Below, one piece after another: positions 24,576 through 36,104 of a stretch of DNA of 47,091 nucleotides (its first letter is position 1; every line of letters begins with the position of its first letter). The stretch lies in contig JAGAPK010000027.1 of the NCBI GenBank assembly GCA_017623295.1, positions 1 through 47,091 of the forward strand, written 5' to 3'. The notes below the pieces were generated by a model. It was not told where the DNA came from and made no database searches. It saw only the letters and a program-made list of their open reading frames with translations. A program made the position numbers and the translations under genes. This stretch comes from Lachnospiraceae bacterium. GTDB taxonomy: Bacteria > Bacillota > Clostridia > Lachnospirales > Lachnospiraceae.

Positions 24576-25757
24576 TTAAAATTTCTTTTCTAACAACTTA
24601 TATAACGTTGGTTCTATCTGCATGAACTTCATCATTTCTGATAATTTACCCAGTTCTTCCTGCTGTTTTGTTGTATTAAACTTATCTTTTTTTACAGCAC
24701 GAATCAAAATATTCTTCGGCGTATGTTCCATATCAATAAATTCTAGCAAATCCGTCTCATAGCCAACCACTTTCAAAATGTCTGCACGAAGCGCATCCGT
24801 AAATAATGCTGACATTCTTTCTTTCACAATCCCATACTGTAATACCGGTTGTAATGCTTCACACCGAATCTGCTTATTCACCTCATGCTGACAACACGGT
24901 ACTGACAAAATAACTTTTGCATCCCAGTTTACCGCTTTCTCCAGAGCATAATCGGTTGCCGTATCACAAGCATGCAATGTTACAACCATATCTGCCCTCG
25001 TCAGACCCTCATACTCTGCGATATCGCCTCGAATAAACTGTAATTTATGATAGTTATATTTCCTACTCAATTCATTACAATGAATAATGACATCTTCTTT
25101 CAAATCAAGTCCGGTAATTGCCACATCCAATCCTTTTAACTCATGCAAATAATAGTAAATGGCAAACGTTAAGTAAGATTTACCGCATCCGAAATCAACA
25201 ATTTGAATTTCTCTGTCTTTGGGCAGCGCCGGGAGAACATCTTCCACAAATTCAAGGAAACGGTTTATCTGCTTATACTTATCATATTTAGCACGAATAA
25301 TTTTACCATCCTTACTCTGTACACCCAAATCAATCAAAAAAGGAACCGGAATTCCCTCTTCCAGAATGTATTTCTTTACTCTGTTATGTGCCAGCGAAAT
25401 TTTTTCTTGTCCTTCCGTTTTCTCACCTGGTTTCATTTGTTTTGCTTTAATCGTCATTTTGCCTTTTTTACTGACTAAAATAACAGCCTTCTTATTAGTA
25501 TGCTCTATTTCACACTGTTTAAAATCATTTTCCAAATAATTTCCTACACGCAAAATGATTTCCGAATCTTTGTAATTTTCATGAAAAACTTTAGTTCCCT
25601 GATAGACCGTTTCCTGATACAGAAGCTCGTCCTTTAACATAATCGGTCTGATTTTTACTTTAAATGCCTTTTCTTTCTCTCTGGCATTACTAATGATAAT
25701 TTGATATAAATTGCGATTTACTGTTTCCTGTAACAGCTGCTTTAATTCTTCGTTCAT
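24576..25757 (-). CDS. SAM-dependent methyltransferase
   Basis: About 393 residues. An N-terminal domain of about 170 residues (with conserved segments such as LYQETVYQGTKVFHEN) is followed by a class I Rossmann methyltransferase: motif I IVDFGCGKSYLTFAIYY near residue 190, acidic motif II GLDLKEDVI and motif IV VVTLHACDTATDYAL. The SVPCCQHEV segment is typical of a Methyltransf_32-type group. The substrate is unknown; an RNA or protein target is possible. The ATG at 25757 has AGAAG upstream; an ATG at 25769 is also possible. It lies after a hairpin terminator and before the large exported gene. Confidence 0.82.
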   Translation of the reverse strand: MNEELKQLLQETVNRNLYQIIISNAREKEKAFKVKIRPIMLKDELLYQETVYQGTKVFHENYKDSEIILRVGNYLENDFKQCEIEHTNKKAVILVSKKGKMTIKAKQMKPGEKTEGQEKISLAHNRVKKYILEEGIPVPFLIDLGVQSKDGKIIRAKYDKYKQINRFLEFVEDVLPALPKDREIQIVDFGCGKSYLTFAIYYYLHELKGLDVAITGLDLKEDVIIHCNELSRKYNYHKLQFIRGDIAEYEGLTRADMVVTLHACDTATDYALEKAVNWDAKVILSVPCCQHEVNKQIRCEALQPVLQYGIVKERMSALFTDALRADILKVVGYETDLLEFIDMEHTPKNILIRAVKKDKFNTTKQQEELGKLSEMMKFMQIEPTLYKLLEKKF

Positions 25758-25782
25758 GTTACTTCTCATTTCTATTATATAT

Positions 25783-25818
25783 AAAATATAGCCATAACAG
25801 ATGCTATGACTATATTTT
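25783..25818 (-). terminator. terminator of the hypothetical gene at 25843
   Basis: On the minus strand AAAATATAGTCAT and ATGGCTATATTTT pair (one G-U), followed by ATATATAAT. Confidence 0.65.
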
Positions 25819-25842
25819 AATAAGATTGCCCCAAAAGCTCAA

Positions 25843-26250
25843 CTAAAATTTTAAGATTCCTCTATGGTTCGCATGACGTTTCTTATAAATTTCATAATAA
25901 AGCAGAACCTGAACAAGTTCTTCTATCTGTTCCCACGATTTTCCTGTCATTTTATCCGTTTCATTTCCTTCGTTTTTATCCTGCTCCATAGAATCCATTC
26001 GTTTAATTTTATCCATAATAATCTGGGTTAAACGATAGAGCTGCCACTTATCCGGATACTCATCATATATCATGCTTCCCTCGTAATCCATCTGATTAAG
26101 CATTTCAACTATAATTTTCTGATAACGCTTCGCTTCCATTGGATACATCTGCTGCAAATATTCCAAATCACGTGTTACCGTGTCTTCCTCCTCATAATAC
26201 ATCGGAAGCGGATATGCCATATAAAACGGAAGAATTCTTGATTGATTCAT
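25843..26250 (-). CDS. hypothetical protein, lineage type
   Basis: 135 residues with no signal peptide or membrane helix. The N-terminus is FYMAYPLPMYYEEE, then a leucine/tyrosine heptad-like helix (DLEYLQQMYPMEAKRYQKII), a polar charged middle (SMEQDKNEGNETDKMTGKSW) and a C-terminal helix ending YKKRHANHRGILKF. I do not recognise a family. The YPLPMYY start is reminiscent of coat-type proteins, a weak analogy only. A promoter is plausible upstream (TGAACA and TATGAT with 17 bases), and an inverted repeat (26317-26340) lies ahead of it. Confidence 0.65.
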   Translation of the reverse strand: MNQSRILPFYMAYPLPMYYEEEDTVTRDLEYLQQMYPMEAKRYQKIIVEMLNQMDYEGSMIYDEYPDKWQLYRLTQIIMDKIKRMDSMEQDKNEGNETDKMTGKSWEQIEELVQVLLYYEIYKKRHANHRGILKF

Positions 26251-26316
26251 GTCGTTCCAACTTCTTTTACTATTTTATTTTATCATATGCGTACAAATTC
26301 GGATTGTTCAGACTCG

Positions 26317-26340
26317 TTTATTAAGTTATGATTTAATAAA
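26317..26340. repeat. 24-bp inverted repeat upstream of the 135-residue gene
   Basis: TTTATTAA and TTAATAAA flank an 8-base spacer, making a symmetric 24-bp site. It shares the TTATTAA core with the ROK-operon palindrome at 21904-21942. It lies about 67-90 bases ahead of the start at 26250. Confidence 0.45.
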
Positions 26341-26370
26341 TGTGCTTGTCATCTATAACTAAACAACGAA

Positions 26371-26395
26371 AGAAGGCGAGTTTTTCACTCGCCCT
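26371..26395 (-). terminator. terminator of the atp operon
   Basis: On the minus strand GGGCGAGT-gaaaa-ACTCGCC is followed by TTCTTTC. It is the only strong GC hairpin here and ends the ATP synthase operon after atpC. Confidence 0.85.
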
Positions 26396-26456
26396 CTACT
26401 CATCCTACTATAATATTACTTCAATATACTCACTTTATTTGTTTTAATTACACGTG

Positions 26457-26870
26457 TTATTTGTATTCTACTGCGTTAATTCTGGCTACGGCACGTTTCA
26501 GTGACATTTCTGCTCGTTTCATGTCCGTTCCCGGTGCGTTTTCACGAATACGTTCTTCTGCACGGTTTTTGGACTCTTCTGCACGTCCCAGGTCAATTTC
26601 TGCCGGCCATTCAACAATTTCTGCAAGAATCGTTACCTGATTGGGTAATACTTCTGCAAAACCGGAGTGTAATGCTGCTTCTTTGGTTTCTTCCTCCTGT
26701 GTAATGGTTAAAATACCAGGTGCTATTATCATAGTCATTGGTATATGTTCTTTATAAATACCAACTTCGCCTTCCACCGTATTGAATTCAACCATAGAAA
26801 CCTCTTCTTCAAAGAATACTCTATCAGGTGTAATTACCTTTAATGTAAACTTGTTATCATTTTCAGCCAT
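26457..26870 (-). CDS. atpC: ATP synthase epsilon subunit
   Basis: Central-stalk subunit of F1, 137 residues. The N-terminal beta-sandwich (FTLKVITPDRVFFEEEVSM, GEVGIYKEHIPM) and C-terminal helical hairpin (AEERIREN, RAEMSLKRAVARINAV) are complete. It is the last gene of the atp operon, 11 bases after atpD, and is followed by the terminator. Confidence 0.96.
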   Translation of the reverse strand: MAENDNKFTLKVITPDRVFFEEEVSMVEFNTVEGEVGIYKEHIPMTMIIAPGILTITQEEETKEAALHSGFAEVLPNQVTILAEIVEWPAEIDLGRAEESKNRAEERIRENAPGTDMKRAEMSLKRAVARINAVEYK

Positions 26871-26881
26871 ACGAGTCCCCC

Positions 26882-28297
<1,416 letters not shown>

Positions 28298-28326
28298 TCA
28301 CTCATTGTTATTAATCAGAAGCACCA

Positions 28327-29190
28327 TTAGGAAATGGCATTTGCTCCTGCGATAATTTCTGTTAATTCCTGTGTAATAGAGCCCTGTCTTGCTCTGTTAT
28401 ACATCAGCGATAAGTGATCTATCATTTCTTCAGCATTGCTTGTTGCGGAATCCATAGCCTGCATTCTCGCGCCGTTTTCGCTGGCAACTGCCTCAACCAA
28501 ACCACCATAAATCAAACTGGTAACATATTTCGGAATAATCAAGTCAAGTGCTTCATCATCTTCCGGTTCGAAGTTCATAAGCGCCTTACTCTCTTTCTCC
28601 ACTGCCTTCTCTTCCTTCTGCTCTGCCTCTACAGGAAGGAGCTTCAATAAAGTAGGCTCATGCACCACCGTATTTTTAAAGCTGGTATAAGCAAGATAAA
28701 TTTCTCCAACCTCACCTTTGGTATAAGCTTCCAATACTTTGGAGCTAAGGTTCATTGCATCTACATATAAAGGTTCTTCAATCATATCGGAATCATCTTC
28801 TACAATCGAATAACCTTTTCGGTTCAATGATTCTTTCCCTTTTCTTCCTACCGCATAAATATTGAGGTCTTCTTTCTGAAACTCACCCTGTGTAATCAAT
28901 TTTACAACATTGGAGTTATATCCGCCTGCAAGTCCTCTGTTGGAAGTTACAACGATAACTGCTTTCTTGGTGGACTCTCCACTGCGGAGATAAGGATGAT
29001 TCAGATTTCCTGTTTTTGCCAACATGGAGGTTACCGTCTCATACATACAATTAAAGTATGCTTTGGACTGTTCTGCGCGTTGTTTTGCTCTCTGCAGTTT
29101 TACAGTAGAAACAAGCTTCATGGCTTTGGTAATCTGCTGTGTACTTTGAATACTACCCTTACGCCTTTTAATATCTATCATTGAGGCCAT
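28327..29190 (-). CDS. atpG: ATP synthase gamma subunit
   Basis: Rotor shaft of F1, 287 residues from the ATG at 29190. The N-terminal coiled-coil helix (IDIKRRKGSIQSTQQITKAM) and C-terminal helix (MDSATSNAEEMIDHLSLMYN, ARQGSITQELTEII) are conserved. The central Rossmann-like domain has VVTSNRGLAGGYNSNV. An in-frame GTG at 29205 lies in the ribosome site and is not used as the start. A glutamate/lysine-rich insertion (about 196-206) adds a charged loop of unknown role. Confidence 0.96.
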   Translation of the reverse strand: MASMIDIKRRKGSIQSTQQITKAMKLVSTVKLQRAKQRAEQSKAYFNCMYETVTSMLAKTGNLNHPYLRSGESTKKAVIVVTSNRGLAGGYNSNVVKLITQGEFQKEDLNIYAVGRKGKESLNRKGYSIVEDDSDMIEEPLYVDAMNLSSKVLEAYTKGEVGEIYLAYTSFKNTVVHEPTLLKLLPVEAEQKEEKAVEKESKALMNFEPEDDEALDLIIPKYVTSLIYGGLVEAVASENGARMQAMDSATSNAEEMIDHLSLMYNRARQGSITQELTEIIAGANAIS

Positions 29191-29212
29191 AGCATCACCT
29201 TCCACTTCCTAC

Positions 29213-30721
<1,509 letters not shown>

Positions 30722-30738
30722 TCATACGCACCTTTCTT

Positions 30739-31284
30739 TTAGATTTGAACTTTCAATAATTCTTTCTGAAGTTCATTTAATTTCGTACTGATACTGCTGT
30801 CTACAACCCTGTCACCGATACGGATTACCATACCGCCGATCAAGGCAGCATCAATCTGATAATGCATTTCCATTGTTTTATACTCTGTTGTATCAAGCAG
30901 CTTCTGTTCAATTTTCTTACATTGTTCTTCTTTCAGTGGTACTGCTGTTGTTACAGTAGCAACTCCAATTCCTTTGTACTTCTTTACTTCCGTAACAAAA
31001 TACTCCAGAATTTCATCTATTTCCTGATAGCGGTCTTTAGAGATTACGATTAATAGAAATCCCATCAGTTCATCTGAAACTCTGCCTTTAAATACATTCT
31101 CGGCAACTTGAAGTTTCTCCTCTTTGATAATCTTCGGGTGCGCCATCAATTTGCCAAAATCTGCATTTTCTTTCAGAATTTCCTGCAGTTGCTGAATCTC
31201 ATCCAGCAAAACATCTACTTTGGATTCTTCTACCGCAAGCTCAAATAATGCATCTCCATACGTTTTTGAAATTAGCTTAGCCAT
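30739..31284 (-). CDS. atpH: ATP synthase delta subunit
   Basis: Peripheral-stalk subunit connecting b to alpha, 181 residues. Start MAKLISKTYGDALFELAVEE, middle FLLIVISKDRYQEIDEILEY and C-terminal IGGMVIRIGDRVVDSSISTK are the family hallmarks. Its ATG overlaps the 3' end of atpF by 13 bases, implying translational coupling. Confidence 0.95.
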   Translation of the reverse strand: MAKLISKTYGDALFELAVEESKVDVLLDEIQQLQEILKENADFGKLMAHPKIIKEEKLQVAENVFKGRVSDELMGFLLIVISKDRYQEIDEILEYFVTEVKKYKGIGVATVTTAVPLKEEQCKKIEQKLLDTTEYKTMEMHYQIDAALIGGMVIRIGDRVVDSSISTKLNELQKELLKVQI

Positions 31285-31835
31285 GTGCTGTCACCTATTT
31301 CGTTAAGCGTTTCCTCGATAAGACTGTCCTGAACAGTTGTATCGATTGCCGCATTTACAACCTTTCCTGCCATCATAGATGCCAATACCACCATCTCTCG
31401 CTTCACTTCGTCAGCTGCTTTCTTTTTCTCCAGTTCAGCCTCAACATTTGCTCTTTCGATAATTCTGGCAGCTTCTTCTTTTGCTTCTGCCACAATCTTA
31501 TTCTCATTCGCTAATGCTTTCTTTCTTGCTTCGCTCAAGATTGTTTCTGCTTCTTTATCAATATCTTTTAACTTGGCTTCATATGCTGCCTTAAGCTCTT
31601 TGGCATCTGCCATATCCTGTTCAGCGCTGTCAAGTTCCTCTTTAATCTTATTCTGTCTTTTCTGAAGCATATCCCTTACTGGATTAAACAAGAAGTGAGA
31701 TGCTATTAAAAATAAGGAAAAGACTGCAATAATCATCAAAGACGCATCTACAATCAGCTGAAGATCCAAGTCAAAAAGTCTGGGCTCCATTTCAGCCGAA
31801 GCCAGTACCAAACCTGTACCTTTTAACGTATTCAA
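31272..31835 (-). CDS. atpF: ATP synthase b subunit
   Basis: Peripheral-stalk subunit of 187 residues. One membrane helix (SLMIIAVFSLFLIASHFLF near residue 35) and a long charged helix (LQKRQNKIKEELDSAEQDMA, then KELKAAYEAKLKDIDKEAET). The start is TTG (31835), supported by AAAGGAGG eight bases upstream; a later Met (EMEPRLF) is an alternative. Overlaps atpH by 13 bases. Confidence 0.93.
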   Translation of the reverse strand: MNTLKGTGLVLASAEMEPRLFDLDLQLIVDASLMIIAVFSLFLIASHFLFNPVRDMLQKRQNKIKEELDSAEQDMADAKELKAAYEAKLKDIDKEAETILSEARKKALANENKIVAEAKEEAARIIERANVEAELEKKKAADEVKREMVVLASMMAGKVVNAAIDTTVQDSLIEETLNEIGDSTWLS

Positions 31836-31874
31836 GCCTTAAGCCTCCTTTCTCATATTTTTCGCCAGAGGCTC

Positions 31875-32905
<1,031 letters not shown>

Positions 32906-32930
32906 ACTCTCACCTCCTTATGTATGGATT

Positions 32931-33326
32931 TTAAATCTTAAAAATTTTAGTACTTATTTTGCGGGTAAATGGCTGCATATATGCGGCAGCTTTCATTCCC
33001 ATATAACCTAAAAAAGCAAATAGTGGATTAGCAATCCCACTTACTGCAAGCAATGCCATTACTACTACCAGTACAATATAACGAATAATGCTCTGAGTAC
33101 CAACAGTTTTTGTCGCACCTTTCGATATCATATCCAGGCTTCTATCTAATGTCCACCACATATGAATTGCCCCTGCAATTCCAAGTACAATGCCTATCCA
33201 TAATCCAATACTGTAAGCTGGTGTTCTCGAAAAAATCAGAATGACAATCTGACACAAAATCCCCCAAATCAAAATTCCAAGACATAAATCAAATAACGTA
33301 GGATTTATTTTCTTTCTGATTTCCAT
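32931..33326 (-). CDS. ATP synthase subunit I-like membrane protein
   Basis: 131 residues with about four helices (LCLGILIWGILCQIVILIF; YSIGLWIGIVLGIAGAIHMW; IIRYIVLVVVMALLAVSGIA; GYMGMKAAAYMQPF). This matches the AtpI/UncI-type gene ahead of atpB in many bacteria; its product helps c-ring assembly. The start at 33326, four bases after the atpZ stop, is preferred; an in-frame ATG at 33341 overlaps atpZ. Members of this family are poorly conserved, so the gene symbol is left open. Confidence 0.75.
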   Translation of the reverse strand: MEIRKKINPTLFDLCLGILIWGILCQIVILIFSRTPAYSIGLWIGIVLGIAGAIHMWWTLDRSLDMISKGATKTVGTQSIIRYIVLVVVMALLAVSGIANPLFAFLGYMGMKAAAYMQPFTRKISTKIFKI

Positions 33327-33330
33327 TTTA

Positions 33331-33612
33331 TCACTTCTCATCTATTTCTTCTTTCGGTCCTTCCTTTGGCTCCGCCTTATAGTGCTTTCGTGTCTGGGCC
33401 GGTTCTTCATATATTTTTTTTGCAAACAAAAACACATTCCTGCATCCGGCAATCGCCCCTATAAAGAAAAAAATAACCATCCAAAAGGAAGTTCCGCACT
33501 TCTTATCTATGGCAATTCCGATAAAAGTGCAAATAAAAATGGGAACAAGCATGTTAATACCGAATTGGCTGATCATTGTTAATGCATGATAGACATTTCT
33601 ATTGTAATTCAC
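33331..33612 (-). CDS. AtpZ/AtpI-type membrane protein
   Basis: 93 residues, two hydrophobic helices (GINMLVPIFICTFIGIAID; SFWMVIFFFIGAIAGCRNVF) joined by a short loop, with a charged cytoplasmic tail. This fits the small AtpZ protein often encoded first in F-type operons and thought to form an ion channel or assembly factor with AtpI. GTG start at 33612. It is the first gene of the operon, with a good promoter upstream. Confidence 0.75.
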   Translation of the reverse strand: MNYNRNVYHALTMISQFGINMLVPIFICTFIGIAIDKKCGTSFWMVIFFFIGAIAGCRNVFLFAKKIYEEPAQTRKHYKAEPKEGPKEEIDEK

Positions 33613-33644
33613 TGCTTTTCCCTTTCCTTCATGTTAATAGTAAA

Positions 33645-33673
33645 ATTATACCCATTTTTTGCATTTATGTCCA
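33645..33673 (-). promoter_or_regulatory. promoter of the atp operon
   Basis: On the minus strand TGGACA, a 17-base spacer and TATAAT, 33 bases before the GTG start of the first gene. Five of six and six of six consensus bases. Confidence 0.75.
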
Positions 33674-33798
33674 GTAAAATTGTTGAAATTACATAAAATA
33701 TCATTGACTTTTTTCCCTTCGCAGTGTAACGTTTTATGTAAATAAACGTATAACCTTTACAAAAACCTTACATACAGATGTATAAATCAGGAGGTCCT

Positions 33799-34281
33799 AT
33801 GCCATTGCCTACACTTTACCGCAAAAGAATTATTCCAGATGAATGCGTTTTATTAAAGGATGATAAAATTCTGTATCAGGACGACAATATGATTATAACC
33901 GGATGGAATACATTAAAACCTCGAAAAGATATGCATCACGGATATTCATGTTATTTTCTGAAGGAAGGTTTTAAAGTCAGTAAATTTTATCGAGAAGATA
34001 ATTCGCTGCTCTACTGGTATTGCGACATCGTAGACTATGATTTTCAGAAGGACACCAACACTTATATTGTTACCGATTTATTGGCAGATATAATTATTTA
34101 TCCGGATGATTTTGTCAAAGTAGTCGATATCGACGAGCTCGCTATCGCATTGGACAAAAAGCTGATTGACGAAGATACTTTGAAAAGGTCGCTTTTGCAG
34201 CTGAATCATTTGTTAGAAATCATATATGCCGGCAAGTTCAATACTTTGCAGGCTCCTATTGAAAAAATAATTTCTGAATAA
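33799..34281 (+). CDS. DUF402-family protein
   Basis: 160 residues. The core WNTLKPRKDMHHGYSCYFLK, then YWYCDIVDYDFQ, YIVTDLLADIIIYPDDFVKV and DIDELAIAL, fits the DUF402 domain, which in some proteins is a nucleoside phosphatase or RNA-binding element. The C-terminus adds a helical tail (KRSLLQLNHLLEIIYA). Start at 33799, where AGGAGG lies four bases upstream. It diverges from the atp operon. The cofactor or substrate is not visible. Confidence 0.8.
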   Translation: MPLPTLYRKRIIPDECVLLKDDKILYQDDNMIITGWNTLKPRKDMHHGYSCYFLKEGFKVSKFYREDNSLLYWYCDIVDYDFQKDTNTYIVTDLLADIIIYPDDFVKVVDIDELAIALDKKLIDEDTLKRSLLQLNHLLEIIYAGKFNTLQAPIEKIISE

Positions 34282-34287
34282 AACATT

Positions 34288-34320
34288 AAAAGCACAGCTT
34301 TTATCCGCTGTGCTTTTCTT
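34288..34320 (+). terminator. terminator of the DUF402 gene
   Basis: AAAAGCACAGC and GCTGTGCTTTT pair around an 8-base loop, then CTTTTATT. The A run on the other side makes it bidirectional. Confidence 0.85.
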
Positions 34321-34361
34321 TTATTTCTATTCTCCTTTGTTTCTACTCTTTTTGGAAAATT

Positions 34362-35561
34362 CTAATAGAAAATATGTCCACCGATTGTATATTTCGGTGT
34401 AACACCATCTACTGGTGTTCTGAAATATACACAGTTTCCTACATTGGTTGTTCCAGACATAACCTCATCTGCTGCCTGATAGCAACTGGCTGTTGCCTTG
34501 TTCTCCGCCAGTGCAAGCGCCAATCTTCCGCTGGCAACTGGTGAAAACTGCTTATTCTGATAAATAACACCTACTACCGTATCCGGAAACACGGAACTAA
34601 GCACACGGTTCATAACAACCGAACCAACGGCAACCTGACCGCTATAAGGTTCTCCACCTGCTTCACAATAAATCAGATTAGCAAGCAAGTACCTGTCACC
34701 TTCTGCAAAATTCACTTCAGAGATATCACGCCAACTGGACTGTGCGGCCAGTTCTGCCATACGAATTTCTTCGGCCAGCTTTGCTTTTAACGCAGAGATA
34801 TTTTCTTCCTGCTCTTTAATCTGCTGTTCATATGCTAATGCTGCCGCTTCCGCATCCGAAATCTGATTGGAATAAGATGCAATAGATGTACTCGTCTGGC
34901 TAACAAGACCCGAAACGCGGCTTTGCTCTGCCACAACCTCTACCTTATATTCATCCAATTCACCTTTATCAGCTTCCAGTTCTGCCTTCGCGGTTTCCAG
35001 TTCTGCTGCTTTTTCTTCAATTGCGGTCTGGAGGTCTTTGTATTCCTGCAACTGTTCTTCTTCATATGCAGAAAGCTGCTCAATATAATTATTTCGATTT
35101 AAAAATTCACCAAAACTGCCCGATGAAAACGCCATTTCCAGATACAGATAGTCACTTTTTTCATACATGAACTTAATCTGCTGTTTCATGGTGTCGTATT
35201 GAGCATCCTTCGCAGCAACAGCTGCCTCCAGTTCTTGATTGGTTTCTTCGATTTTCTGATTGGTCGCTTCAATCTCAGCTTCCTTATCCGTAATTTTGGA
35301 CTCCAAGTCACTCAGATTATTGCTGACCTGTGATAATTCGGTATTAAGCTGAGTCAATGTTCCTTCCAGTGAATCCTTCTGTTCATTCAGATTATCCAGA
35401 TTTTCTTTTGTGGCATCTAACTGTGATTCTGTATTTTCCTTCGCGCGTTCTGCTTCTTCAAGTTTCTTTTTGGTTTCCGCTGTTGCATGTACAGAAAGCG
35501 GAAAGGATGTAATCAGCAGAACCAAGGTCATCGCAGCTGCCACATTCTGCCTGAATTTCAT
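34362..35561 (-). CDS. exported coiled-coil protein with SleB-type cell wall hydrolase domain
   Basis: 399 residues. Signal peptide (FRQNVAAAMTLVLLITSFPL, cleaved after V-H-A). A long PcsB/CwlO-like coiled coil follows (about 30-270, Glu/Gln/Leu rich, with Y-L-Y-L-E-M-A-F-S-S-G-S-F-G-E-F motif). The C-terminal ~110 residues are SleB/CwlJ-like (YLLANLIYCEAGGEPYSGQV, AVGSVVMNRVLSS, F-S-P-V). The first Glu of CEAGGEP is the likely catalytic acid. In other proteins this coiled coil normally carries an NlpC/P60 or CHAP domain, so this pairing differs. It follows rpiB by 31 bases, with its own good ribosome site. Confidence 0.85.
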   Translation of the reverse strand: MKFRQNVAAAMTLVLLITSFPLSVHATAETKKKLEEAERAKENTESQLDATKENLDNLNEQKDSLEGTLTQLNTELSQVSNNLSDLESKITDKEAEIEATNQKIEETNQELEAAVAAKDAQYDTMKQQIKFMYEKSDYLYLEMAFSSGSFGEFLNRNNYIEQLSAYEEEQLQEYKDLQTAIEEKAAELETAKAELEADKGELDEYKVEVVAEQSRVSGLVSQTSTSIASYSNQISDAEAAALAYEQQIKEQEENISALKAKLAEEIRMAELAAQSSWRDISEVNFAEGDRYLLANLIYCEAGGEPYSGQVAVGSVVMNRVLSSVFPDTVVGVIYQNKQFSPVASGRLALALAENKATASCYQAADEVMSGTTNVGNCVYFRTPVDGVTPKYTIGGHIFY

Positions 35562-35592
35562 AAATCAACCTTACCTTTCTTTTACACAAAAA

Positions 35593-36024
35593 TTACTGTT
35601 TTTCAATCAAATTAACTCTTCTTAGATGTCTTTCTTCATTTGAAAACTCTGTACCAAGGAAAGTATCTACAATACTAAGCGCCAGATTTTCTCCAACAAT
35701 TCCGGCTCCCATTGCTAATACGTTAGCATCATTATGCAATCTTGTCAATTTTGCAGACACTGTGTCCGCACATAGTGCACAACGAACACCCGGAACTTTA
35801 TTGGCAGTAATAGAAATACCAATTCCTGTCGTACAAATTACAATTCCTTTCTCACATTCACCATTCGCTACCGCTTCTGCAACTGCCCTTCCATAAACCG
35901 GATAATCACAGGAACTTTTATCCGGGCATCCATAATCCTTGCATGCAACACCCTGTTCTTTCAAATGTGCAATTACCTTCGTTTTCAAATCATATCCGCC
36001 ATGATCACTGCCAATTGCTATCAT
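35593..36024 (-). CDS. rpiB: ribose-5-phosphate isomerase B
   Basis: Interconverts ribose-5-phosphate and ribulose-5-phosphate. 143 residues from the ATG at 36024 with GAGGAG upstream. MIAIGSDHGGYDLKTKV and the CTTGIGISITANKVPGVRCA catalytic loop with Cys, plus DANVLAMGAGIVG, are conserved. In Bacillus subtilis rpiB (ywlF) also follows the TsaC gene ywlC nearby. The same order here supports the assignments. Confidence 0.95.
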   Translation of the reverse strand: MIAIGSDHGGYDLKTKVIAHLKEQGVACKDYGCPDKSSCDYPVYGRAVAEAVANGECEKGIVICTTGIGISITANKVPGVRCALCADTVSAKLTRLHNDANVLAMGAGIVGENLALSIVDTFLGTEFSNEERHLRRVNLIEKQ

Positions 36025-36056
36025 TGTTCTCCTCCTCATTTGCCCCGCTTGTGCGT

Positions 36057-36104
36057 TGCCTATATATTTGTCTATATCTTTACCTATATTTTTGCCTATA
36101 TATG
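36057..36104. repeat. four 12-bp tandem repeats in the tsaC-rpiB gap
   Basis: Units TGCCTATATATT, TGTCTATATCTT, TACCTATATTTT and TGCCTATATATG follow without spacer. The fourth runs into the tsaC stop codon (36096-36098). The unit is AT-rich with a CTATAT core. Confidence 0.75.

Noticed and set aside
24576-25769. ATG at 25769 as the methyltransferase start
   Set aside because: It has no ribosome site; the ATG at 25757 has AGAAG in front. Both remain possible, so only a mild preference.
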